This document shows, one piece after another, positions 1-6,635 of a stretch of 60,714 nucleotides of DNA; position 1 is the stretch's first letter; the number at the start of each line of letters is the position of its first letter. The translations under genes and the position numbers were made by a program. This stretch comes from an uncultured Collinsella sp. (lineage in GTDB: Bacteria; Actinomycetota; Coriobacteriia; Coriobacteriales; Coriobacteriaceae). The stretch spans positions 1 to 60,714 of the forward strand of contig UQLA01000016.1 in NCBI GenBank assembly GCA_900541745.1. The letters run 5' to 3'. Below the pieces are notes generated by a model that made no database searches, was not told where the DNA came from, and was given only the letters and a program-made list of their open reading frames with translations.

Positions 1-54
1 CTGGTGATCTCCGCCTTGAGAGGGCGGCGTCCTAAACCGCTAGACGAACGGGCC
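1..54 (-). tRNA. tRNA-Glu (anticodon CUC), 5' part only
   Basis: Read on the minus strand, the sequence from 54 down to 1 gives the acceptor start GGCCCGT, a D arm and an anticodon arm CCGCC-CTCTCAA-GGCGG. The loop places anticodon CTC at positions 34-36, which decodes the GAG glutamate codon. The variable loop begins before the window edge, so the T arm and acceptor 3' half are missing here. The sequence closely resembles bacterial tRNA-Glu. Confidence 0.93.
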
Positions 55-175
55 ACATGACATCTGCACTGCCGTGCTGCGAGGAAATATATTACGGGAC
101 AAAAAACGCGAGCGCAAGAATAAATTCCAAATTGCCGAAAAATTGTCGGCAGGTTATGGAACGCGCAGGTCAGCC

Positions 176-283
176 GGGTAGTTAATTTGGGACGGGACTT
201 TTTTAGCTACCCCTGCTGTCAATCGCACGAACCGCTAATGATTCTGGCAGGGGTAGCTAAAAAAGCCCCAAATTAACTACCCC
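176..283. repeat. Large imperfect inverted repeat overlapping the cca stop codon
   Basis: The left arm (about 176-216) and right arm (247-283) are inverted copies of a segment running from GGGTAGTTAATTTGGG to CTTTTTTAGCTACCCCTGC, separated by about 30 nt. The left arm carries about five extra bases (an ACGGGA stretch) interrupting the match. The right arm covers the TAG stop codon of the CCA-adding enzyme. The T-run next to the stem means it may also end transcription. It looks like a REP-type intergenic palindrome. Nothing else is visible between the tRNA and cca. Confidence 0.7.
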
Positions 284-1671
284 AGGTTGAGGTTGGCCAG
301 GAGGGCCTCGCGCTCGTTGGGAATGTTGTCTTCGATCACGGCATCGAGGGCGGCGTTGAGCAGCTGCCCCATATCCGGCCCAGGCTTGACGCCGGCGCGA
401 ATCAAGTCGCCACCATTGATGGCGAGCATCTTGAGCGTATAGGGCTCCCCCGCCGCCAGCAACTCGTGAGTCAGCGCGCGCATCTCCTCGATCGTCTCGA
501 CGTAATAGAAGCACGACGGTGCCTTGCCGAGCGTATCGGCACGCTTAAGGTCCATGAGCTCATCCATCAGACGCGGCGTATCGACACCCTCGCCCGAAAG
601 CGCGCGCATCATATTGAGCAGGCAGGATCGCTCGGGACGCAGCGGCTTGTCATGGTATTTGATCAGCAGGCACACATCGCGCACCAAATCGTGCGAGAGC
701 GCCAAGCGATCCATGATGACACGCGCCTTCTTGGCGCCGAGCTCGGGATGACCGTAGAAGTGACCGCTGCCGGCGTGGTCGACCGTAAAGCAATCGGGCT
801 TGGAGACGTCGTGCAAAAACGCCGCCCACATAAGACTCGACGAGGGCGCGACGCCATCGCACAGTGCCAGCTCCCCTGCCACCGTCAGCACGCGGGCGAT
901 ATGCTCGTAGACGTTAAACGCATGATAGACACTGCGCTGGTCAAACCCGCGCGCGGGCGCGAGCTCGGGCACGGCGGCGCAAATAAGCTCGGGGTAGCGC
1001 AGCATCGCGTCTCCCCCGTGGCCGGTCGAAAGAATGCCCTCAAGCTCAATACCAACGCGCTCGCGTGCCACGGCATCGAGCAGCGGCGCGCACTCGGCAA
1101 GCGCCTGTTTGGTCTTAGGCTCGATCATAAAATCCAGACGGCAGGCAAAACGCACCGCGCGCAGCATGCGAAGCGCGTCCTCGTTAAAACGACGCTTGGG
1201 ATCCCCGACGGCGCGGATGAGCTTGCGCTTCAGGTCGCCCCGGCCATCGTAGCGATCGACAAGACCGCGCTCGGGATGCCATGCCATGGCATTGACGGTA
1301 AAGTCGCGACGCGCCAGATCGTCCTCAAGCGACACCGCACGCTCCACACTCTGGGGGTGACGGCCATCAGTGTAAAAGCCGTCCAGGCGGTAGGTGGTGA
1401 CCTCAATGCGCTCGCCATCGCAAATAGCCGTAATGCCACCGAATTTAATGCCCGACTCAACCACGGCAATATCAGCCGCCTCGAGCGCCGCTTTAGACTC
1501 CTGCCACAGGCCGCTGCAGCACATATCAACATCGTGGCTGGGGCGCCCCATCAGGGCATCGCGCACCCAACCGCCTACGTACCAAGCCTCAAGACCGGCT
1601 GCCTCGAGCGCGCGCAGGACACGGATGGAGGCATCGGTCGGCTGCGTACCGTTGAGCGAAACATTGCACAT
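277..1671 (-). CDS. cca: CCA-adding tRNA nucleotidyltransferase with HD domain
   Basis: A class II nucleotidyltransferase that adds or repairs the 3' CCA end of tRNAs. The N-terminus has the poly(A) polymerase head signature GGWVRD (residues 33-38) followed by the metal-binding pair DVD (47-49), and RRDFTVNAMA lies further on. The second half contains an HD phosphohydrolase motif (AAFLHDVSKPDC), so this is the HD-containing subtype, which may also have phosphatase activity. The length of 464 aa suits that subtype. ATG was chosen because AGGAGG lies 9 nt upstream on the minus strand. The stop codon is embedded in a large palindrome. The gene stands alone, between the tRNA and a sugar kinase. 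Confidence 0.93.
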   Translation of the reverse strand: MCNVSLNGTQPTDASIRVLRALEAAGLEAWYVGGWVRDALMGRPSHDVDMCCSGLWQESKAALEAADIAVVESGIKFGGITAICDGERIEVTTYRLDGFYTDGRHPQSVERAVSLEDDLARRDFTVNAMAWHPERGLVDRYDGRGDLKRKLIRAVGDPKRRFNEDALRMLRAVRFACRLDFMIEPKTKQALAECAPLLDAVARERVGIELEGILSTGHGGDAMLRYPELICAAVPELAPARGFDQRSVYHAFNVYEHIARVLTVAGELALCDGVAPSSSLMWAAFLHDVSKPDCFTVDHAGSGHFYGHPELGAKKARVIMDRLALSHDLVRDVCLLIKYHDKPLRPERSCLLNMMRALSGEGVDTPRLMDELMDLKRADTLGKAPSCFYYVETIEEMRALTHELLAAGEPYTLKMLAINGGDLIRAGVKPGPDMGQLLNAALDAVIEDNIPNEREALLANLNLG

Positions 1672-1807
1672 GCCTATGGCCTCCTGCGCTTGCGAGCGTT
1701 AATCGATGGTTCTCAAGAAGTCTAACAAGAAACGGGAAAGCGCGCACACGCAATCGCGTCGTCGATTCGATATAACGAGACAGCAGACGCCATATACGTT
1801 AAGCGCG

Positions 1808-1845
1808 CAAAAAACACCCGCCTCGGAGATCCAAAGCGGGTGTTC
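1808..1845 (-). terminator. Rho-independent terminator after the first PfkB kinase
   Basis: On the minus strand ACACCCGC pairs with GCGGGTGT across a short loop and is followed directly by a run of six T. It lies about 20 nt beyond the stop of the kinase at 1867-2799. Confidence 0.85.
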
Positions 1846-1866
1846 GGCAACGATCTATCGATGCAG

Positions 1867-2799
1867 CTAGCAAACCTGGCGAACTTCGATGTTCTTCTTA
1901 TATTCGTCCACCTTGGCAAAGTCGCCCAAGCCCGGGCACTCGACCACGTTGGCGCCGGTGGCCATCGAAAGGCGCAGGGCGTCCTCGACGCACTCGGGGG
2001 CGTCGTGCCATACGGACAAGAAGGCAGCGAGCGAGGAATCGCCGGCGCAAACGGTCGACAGCACCTTGACCTCAAAGGTGCGGTTGGCAAACCAGATGTG
2101 CTCGCCGTTGGAGAAGTACGCGCCGTCGCCACCGAGGGTCAGCAGCACATTCTTAGCGCCCTTGGCGTGCAGCTCGGCCATAGCAGCCTTGACGGACTCG
2201 TCGTCCCCACCGCTCACCTTGATGCCAAAGATGTCGAGCAACTCGTCGTCGTTGGGCTTAATGAGCAGCGGCTCCATGGCAATGAGGTCGACCAGCTGAT
2301 GGCTCGAGATATCGAGTACGAACTCGGCGCCCTTGGCCTTCACGCGACGCAGGACCTCGGCCAAGAAGCCCTCGGAGGTATTGGGGGGCAACGAGCCGCT
2401 AATGACCAGGCAGGTCATGTCGTCGAGCAAATCGATGAGCTCAAACATCTCCTGCTCGTTGGCAGCATTGATGGCGGCACCGGCATTAACCATGTTGTAC
2501 TCGGTGTCGGGACCGGCGTTGAGGAACACGTTGACACGCGTGATGCCGTCGGTCCACACGGGCTTGACGGGCACGCCAAGGGCCTCGGCGCCCTTAACGA
2601 TGAACTCACCCGAGAAGCCGGCAAAGAAGCCCAGGATCGTGGTGTCGACGCCGTAGTGGTCGAGCGTAAACGAGACGTTGAGACCCTTGCCGTTGGGGGT
2701 GTAGACCGCGTTGCGGGTGCGCGTAACGGTATTGGCGGACAGGCCGTCGCAAGAGATGTTGTAGTCAATGGCAGGATTTGCAGTAAGCGTATAAATCAT
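1867..2799 (-). CDS. PfkB-family sugar-phosphate kinase (1-phosphofructokinase/tagatose-6-P kinase type), copy 1
   Basis: A 310-aa ribokinase-fold kinase. It opens with the FruK/LacC signature IYTLTANPAID and ends with the catalytic loop STVCAGDSS, in which Asp254 would be the base. Family members phosphorylate fructose-1-phosphate or tagatose-6-phosphate using ATP. The usual GAGD anion hole reads CAGD here. The ATG at 2799 is preferred over an in-frame GTG at 2814, because AAAGGA sits 6 nt before the ATG and overlaps the GTG. A second, diverged copy lies immediately upstream, and each copy has its own terminator. Given the neighbouring PTS genes, fructose-1-P is the likeliest substrate, but substrate cannot be read from the sequence. 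Confidence 0.88.
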   Translation of the reverse strand: MIYTLTANPAIDYNISCDGLSANTVTRTRNAVYTPNGKGLNVSFTLDHYGVDTTILGFFAGFSGEFIVKGAEALGVPVKPVWTDGITRVNVFLNAGPDTEYNMVNAGAAINAANEQEMFELIDLLDDMTCLVISGSLPPNTSEGFLAEVLRRVKAKGAEFVLDISSHQLVDLIAMEPLLIKPNDDELLDIFGIKVSGGDDESVKAAMAELHAKGAKNVLLTLGGDGAYFSNGEHIWFANRTFEVKVLSTVCAGDSSLAAFLSVWHDAPECVEDALRLSMATGANVVECPGLGDFAKVDEYKKNIEVRQVC

Positions 2800-2829
2800 G
2801 AATGTTCCTTTCACGCAGCATCGTGTTAA

Positions 2830-2844
2830 TGAAAGTATATTCCA
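2830..2844 (-). promoter_or_regulatory. Candidate -10 region and partial dyad upstream of PfkB copy 1
   Basis: The minus strand has TATACT (2834-2839), 35-40 nt before the ATG, without a convincing -35. On the plus strand the same spot reads TGAAAGTATATTCCA. This partly matches the perfect dyad TGAAAGGTTCTTTCA found between fruA and the RpiR regulator, so shared control is possible. Confidence 0.35.
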
Positions 2845-2921
2845 CGCTTCGGCAAAAGGCTACAACAACTCGGCGAACGGTGTGGAACGCGTGAAGTGCG
2901 GCGCCAAGGTTCGGATGGGAC

Positions 2922-2955
2922 AAAAAACGGCGCCCCGATCGAAATCGAGACGCCG
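2922..2955 (-). terminator. Rho-independent terminator between the two PfkB kinases
   Basis: A 12-bp stem (CGGCGTCTCGAT / ATCGGGGCGCCG on the minus strand, one or two mismatches) with a TTCG loop is followed by TTTTTT. It ends transcription of the kinase at 2983-3915, so the downstream copy needs its own promoter. Confidence 0.88.
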
Positions 2956-2982
2956 CATGCGCACGAATATGTCGTTTTTCGC

Positions 2983-3915
2983 TTACTTGCGATCGAGCTT
3001 ACGGACAGCAACGCGCTTGCTGTACTCGTCAACGTGACCGAAGTCGCCAATGCCCACGGACTCGGCAACGTTGGCGCCGGTGGCCATAGCGAGCTTCATG
3101 GCCTCCTCGACGTTGTCGCGATCCCTGTACCACTTGTGCAGGAACGCAGCGAGGGTGCAGTCGCCGGCGCAGACGGAAGAGACCAACTTGATGTTGAACT
3201 CACGCTTGGCGTACCAGATGTCCTCGCCGTTGGAGAAGTAAGCGTCGCCGCGGCTACCACGGGTGAGCAGCACGTTCTGGACGCCGGCGTCGTGGGCGAG
3301 CTTCATGGCAACGCGGACCTCGTCGTCGGTGTCGACCGGCACGCCGAAGATGGCCTTCATCTCGTGATGGTTCGGCTTGATGAGCAGCGGCTTCTTGTGA
3401 GCGAGCTCCTTGAGCTTGTCGGAGGACAGGTCCAGTACGACGTCGGCGTCACGAGCCTGAGCGTGCTCCATGACCTGAGCCAGGAAGTCGGGCGTAGCTT
3501 TGGGAGGCACGGAACCAGAGACGATCAGGCACTCAAGATCGCCCGCGGTGTCCAGGATGTTGTAGAGCTCCTCCTGGTGCTGCGGCGTAATCGGGGCGCC
3601 GGGGTTAAGGATGCCGTACTCGTGCTGGCCATCGTTGACGTAGGTGTTGATACGCGTGATGCCGTCGGTCCAGACCGGGCGGCACAGGCAACCCAGATTC
3701 ATGACCTCCTCGACGATGAACTTGCCCGTGAAGCCAGCGAAGAAGCCGAGCGCGACGGTGTCGACGCCCATCTTCTTAAAGGCGAAGGACACGTCGAGGC
3801 CCTTGCCGTTGGCCGTGTAGCTGGCAGAGCCGGTGCGGACGTTCTCGTCGGGCTCGAGCGGAGAGCTCGAAACCGTCATGTCGACAGCCGGGTTAGCAGT
3901 TAGCGTGTAGAACAT
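2983..3915 (-). CDS. PfkB-family sugar-phosphate kinase (1-phosphofructokinase type), copy 2
   Basis: A 310-aa paralogue of the downstream kinase, with the same FruK/LacC opening (FYTLTANPAVD), a GKGLDVS substrate-loop segment and the catalytic loop SSVCAGDCT with Asp252 as probable base. Like its neighbour it has Cys in place of the first Gly of GAGD. GGGGG lies 8 nt before the ATG. It follows ptsI by 74 nt, and the gap carries a GC-rich hairpin, so it may be read from the ptsI transcript. It probably phosphorylates the sugar phosphate delivered by the fructose-type PTS, giving fructose-1,6-bisphosphate. An alternative is tagatose-6-phosphate kinase. Confidence 0.88.
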   Translation of the reverse strand: MFYTLTANPAVDMTVSSSPLEPDENVRTGSASYTANGKGLDVSFAFKKMGVDTVALGFFAGFTGKFIVEEVMNLGCLCRPVWTDGITRINTYVNDGQHEYGILNPGAPITPQHQEELYNILDTAGDLECLIVSGSVPPKATPDFLAQVMEHAQARDADVVLDLSSDKLKELAHKKPLLIKPNHHEMKAIFGVPVDTDDEVRVAMKLAHDAGVQNVLLTRGSRGDAYFSNGEDIWYAKREFNIKLVSSVCAGDCTLAAFLHKWYRDRDNVEEAMKLAMATGANVAESVGIGDFGHVDEYSKRVAVRKLDRK

Positions 3916-3942
3916 TTACAGTACCCCCTGTATATGTGAGGG

Positions 3943-3972
3943 CCGCGTGGCCGGCCCATTCCAACCACGCGG
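3943..3972. other. Intercistronic GC-rich hairpin between ptsI and PfkB copy 2
   Basis: CCGCGTGG and CCACGCGG form a perfect 8-bp stem with a 14-nt loop. There is no T-run on the minus strand, so it is not a normal terminator. It could stabilise or process an RNA spanning ptsI and the kinase. Confidence 0.5.
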
Positions 3973-3989
3973 TTACCTCTGATACCAAA

Positions 3990-5693
3990 TTAACGAGCTG
4001 CGGACTCGAGCAGTGCCTTGACCTCAGCGGCGGTGTTGCAGGCGAGCGCCTTCTCGGCGAGCTCGTCGCACTCGGCCTTGGTCCACTGGCTGATGGTCTT
4101 GCGGGCGCGCAGGATCGACGGAGCGCTCATCGAGAACTCCTCCAGGCCCCAGCTGATCAGCAGCGGCTCAAGCAGCGGATCGGCAGCGGCCTCGCCGCAC
4201 ATACCGACCATGATGCCGGCCTTCACGCCGCTCTCGATGATGTTCTTGAGCGAGCGGAGCACGGCGGGATAGTACACCTGGTACAGGTTGGAGATGGTGT
4301 CGTTGCCACGGTCGGCGCACATGGTGTAGCCGATCAGGTCGTTGGTGCCGATGGAGAAGAAGTCGGCGACCTCGGCAAGACGGTCAGCGAGCAGCGAAGC
4401 GGCAGGCGTCTCAACCATGATGCCGACCTCGATGTTCTCGTTGAACTTGCGACCCTCTTCGGTCAGCTCGGCCTTGCACTGCTCGACGAGCTCCTTGACG
4501 GCCACGACCTCCTCGACGCAGGTGACGAGCGGGATCATGATCTTGACGTCACCGAAGGCGCTGGCGCGCAGCAGAGCACGGAGCTGGACCTTGTACTGGT
4601 CGGGATTGGCCAGGCAGTAACGCACGGCGCGGAAGCCCATGAAGGGGTTATCTTCCTTGACCATGTGCAGGTACGGAATCTCCTTGTCGCCACCAACATC
4701 GAGCGTGCGGATGATGACCGGAGCGCCCTTGAGCGCGCTGGCGACCTTGCGGTAGGCGTTGAACTGCTCCTCCTCGGAAGGAAGCTCGGCAGAGTCCATG
4801 AACAGGAACTCGGAGCGGAACAGACCGATAGCCTCGGCATCGTGATCGAGCGCGTTTGGCACGTCATCGGGATTACCGATGTTGCAGGCGATGATCTTCT
4901 TGATGCCATCGGCAGTCACGGACGGCTTGCCACGGAAGGCCTCGAGGGCTGCCTTCTCGGCAGCGAAGGCCTCGGCCTTGGCGGTGTAGGCAGCGAGCGT
5001 CTCCTCGTCGGGATCGGCCTCGACAACACCCTTGCCACCGTCGACGACGACGGTCATACCGTTGCGAAGCGCGGTGCAGCTGTTAGAGACCGAAAGGACA
5101 GCCGGAATCTCGAGGGCGCGCGCGATGATCGCGGAGTGCGACGTGCGGCCACCGGTCTCGGTGACGATACCGGCAACGTGAGCCTTATCGATCGTGGCGG
5201 TCATGGACGGCGTGAGGTCGTGCACGACAACGACGGTGTTCTCGGGCAGGACGGAGAGGTCGACGACCTCCTTGCCCAGCAGTTCGGCCAGAATACCGGT
5301 GCGGATGTCGGCGATGTCGGCCGCGCGCAGACGGAACATCTCGTCGTCCATGGACAGGAACATGTTCTCGAACATGGTCGAGGTGTCCATGAGCGCCTGC
5401 TCGGCGCAGGTGCCGCCGTCAATAGCGGCGTTAATGGCGTCGGTCATGCCCGGATCCTGAGCCAGGACAATGTGCCCGCTCATGATCTCGGCCTCGGCCT
5501 CGCCCACCGTCTCCTTCATGTGGTCGGCCTGAGCCTGAGTCTTCTCGCAGAAGACCGAAAGAGCAGCCTGATAGCGCTCTTTCTCTGCTGCCGAATCAGC
5601 GACCTCGTGCGGTTCAAACGTCAAGTCGGGATCGACGGCGACCATGACGGTGCCGATACCGATGCCCTCGGATGCGTTGACTCCCTGATACAT
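3990..5693 (-). CDS. ptsI: PTS Enzyme I (phosphoenolpyruvate-protein phosphotransferase)
   Basis: The soluble first enzyme of the sugar phosphotransferase system, moving phosphate from phosphoenolpyruvate to HPr. The N-terminal HPr-binding and swivelling domains contain GGRTSHSAII with phospho-acceptor His186. The C-terminal TIM barrel has GIMVETPAA, FSIGTNDL and the active-site cysteine in CGEAAAD, where many homologues have CGEMAGD. The start at 5693 (MYQGVNASEG) has GAGAGG 7 nt upstream. A longer reading from 5747 would add an 18-residue tail not seen in the family. It lies downstream of ptsH, with an attenuator-like hairpin between them. 567 aa is the normal size. Confidence 0.96.
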   Translation of the reverse strand: MYQGVNASEGIGIGTVMVAVDPDLTFEPHEVADSAAEKERYQAALSVFCEKTQAQADHMKETVGEAEAEIMSGHIVLAQDPGMTDAINAAIDGGTCAEQALMDTSTMFENMFLSMDDEMFRLRAADIADIRTGILAELLGKEVVDLSVLPENTVVVVHDLTPSMTATIDKAHVAGIVTETGGRTSHSAIIARALEIPAVLSVSNSCTALRNGMTVVVDGGKGVVEADPDEETLAAYTAKAEAFAAEKAALEAFRGKPSVTADGIKKIIACNIGNPDDVPNALDHDAEAIGLFRSEFLFMDSAELPSEEEQFNAYRKVASALKGAPVIIRTLDVGGDKEIPYLHMVKEDNPFMGFRAVRYCLANPDQYKVQLRALLRASAFGDVKIMIPLVTCVEEVVAVKELVEQCKAELTEEGRKFNENIEVGIMVETPAASLLADRLAEVADFFSIGTNDLIGYTMCADRGNDTISNLYQVYYPAVLRSLKNIIESGVKAGIMVGMCGEAAADPLLEPLLISWGLEEFSMSAPSILRARKTISQWTKAECDELAEKALACNTAAEVKALLESAAR

Positions 5694-5744
5694 TCCCATT
5701 CCTCTCTCCGTGTCATGTGATAAAGCGTTTTGCCATATCCATGA

Positions 5745-5783
5745 CAAAAGAGCGCAGCTACCTTAATACAGGTCACTGCGCCC
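5745..5783 (-). terminator. Terminator/attenuator between ptsH and ptsI
   Basis: On the minus strand GGCGCAGTGACCT pairs with AGGTAGCTGCGCTC (one internal mismatch region) around a TAATAC-type loop, followed by TTTT. Lying between two genes that are normally co-transcribed, it could lower ptsI expression relative to ptsH. Confidence 0.7.
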
Positions 5784-5826
5784 CCAAGTATGAACTTAAT
5801 TGTTCAACATGCGACCCGTTTGAGTT

Positions 5827-6090
5827 CTACTCGCCAAGACCGCTCTTGATGAGCTCGATGGCAGCAGCCAGAGCCTCGGCCTCGTCAGCGCCGTCGCACT
5901 TGACCTCGACCTCGGTACCACAGGGGATACCAGCGGCCATGAGGGCCATCGGGGACTTGCCGTTGACCTCCTTCTCGGGGGTGACGACAGTCACGTCGCA
6001 GGCGTACTTGCCCATGGTGGAGGCGAAGAGGCCGGCCGGACGCATGTGAAGACCCTGCGGATTGACGAGGGTAGCCTTCTCAGAAACCAT
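5827..6090 (-). CDS. ptsH: PTS phosphocarrier protein HPr
   Basis: An 87-aa soluble phosphocarrier that accepts phosphate from Enzyme I on His15 (NPQGLHMRPAG) and passes it to EIIA domains. The regulatory serine position is occupied too: Ser46 in NGKSPMALMAAG matches the HPr kinase site of Gram-positive HPr, although no HPr kinase is in the window. AAGGAG is 6 nt before the ATG. Its upstream side is an unusually long gap holding two palindromic repeats, so it probably has its own promoter. Confidence 0.97.
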   Translation of the reverse strand: MVSEKATLVNPQGLHMRPAGLFASTMGKYACDVTVVTPEKEVNGKSPMALMAAGIPCGTEVEVKCDGADEAEALAAAIELIKSGLGE

Positions 6091-6228
6091 AATTGACTCC
6101 TTTTTTGTGTTTAACCCCTGTCATGCATGCGGCAGGAGTCAGATAAACGACGTTGTTTATATTAACTCACATCAAACTGTTTTTCATTATGTTTCGGACG
6201 AATTGTTGGACAGATGTGTTTGTCGTCC

Positions 6229-6380
6229 GCTTGCTCGCCCACAGGGGGCCGGTCGCGGCCAGTGATATTTCCTGCTCTACAGTCCTGCTCGCACGAAGAG
6301 CACATTAAGTGCTCTTCGGCTCGTGCGGAACTCGCGATAAATCTCGCAGGCCGCGCCCGGCCCCCCGTGGGCGAGCAAGC
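6229..6380. repeat. Nested inverted repeat of about 150 bp with internal hairpin
   Basis: The outer arms at 6229-6252 and 6357-6380 are 24-bp inverted copies with one mismatch, starting GCTTGCTCGCCCAC. Just inside them GCGGCC faces GGCCGC. The centre holds a second stem-loop, CGAAGAGCAC-ATTAA-GTGCTCTTCG, with further CGCACG/CGTGCG pairing. The whole element could fold into one cruciform. It occupies part of the 545-nt gap between ptsH and fruA. No coding potential is evident. Confidence 0.8.
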
Positions 6381-6483
6381 TGCGGAAATTCAGTCGGTCC
6401 AGAGCAATGCCAGCCGAAAAGAATTCTGGCTGAAGATCTGTTCACGACAAAGACTCAATAGGCAGTCCCCTCTATGCCCTTTT

Positions 6484-6554
6484 TAAGTTGCGGTGAAATA
6501 GGGACTGAATTTGGGGTTGAATCGTTTAAACAGTCCCTATTTCACCGCAACTTA
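6484..6554. repeat. Perfect 24-bp inverted repeat with 23-nt spacer
   Basis: The arms at 6484-6507 and 6531-6554 are exact reverse complements, reading TAAGTTGCGG then TGAAATAGGGACTG. The core AGGGACTG/CAGTCCCT resembles other GGGAC-containing palindromes in the window. It lies just downstream of the fruA terminator, in the same ptsH-fruA gap as the nested repeat. Confidence 0.85.
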
Positions 6555-6564
6555 TTTGGGGATG

Positions 6565-6600
6565 AAAAAGACGGAGGCCCTGGAGAGGGTCTCCGCCTTT
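6565..6600 (-). terminator. Rho-independent terminator of fruA
   Basis: On the minus strand GGCGGAGACCC pairs with GGGCCTCCGTC around a TCTCCA loop and is followed by TTTTT. It lies about 40 nt after the fruA stop. Confidence 0.88.
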
Positions 6601-6635
6601 GTTGCAAGGGGCGATATTATTCGCTAACTGCTGGA

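Noticed and set aside
6229..6554. CRISPR array or leader in the ptsH-fruA gap
   Set aside because: The repeats are inverted and different from each other, with no series of direct repeats with unique spacers.
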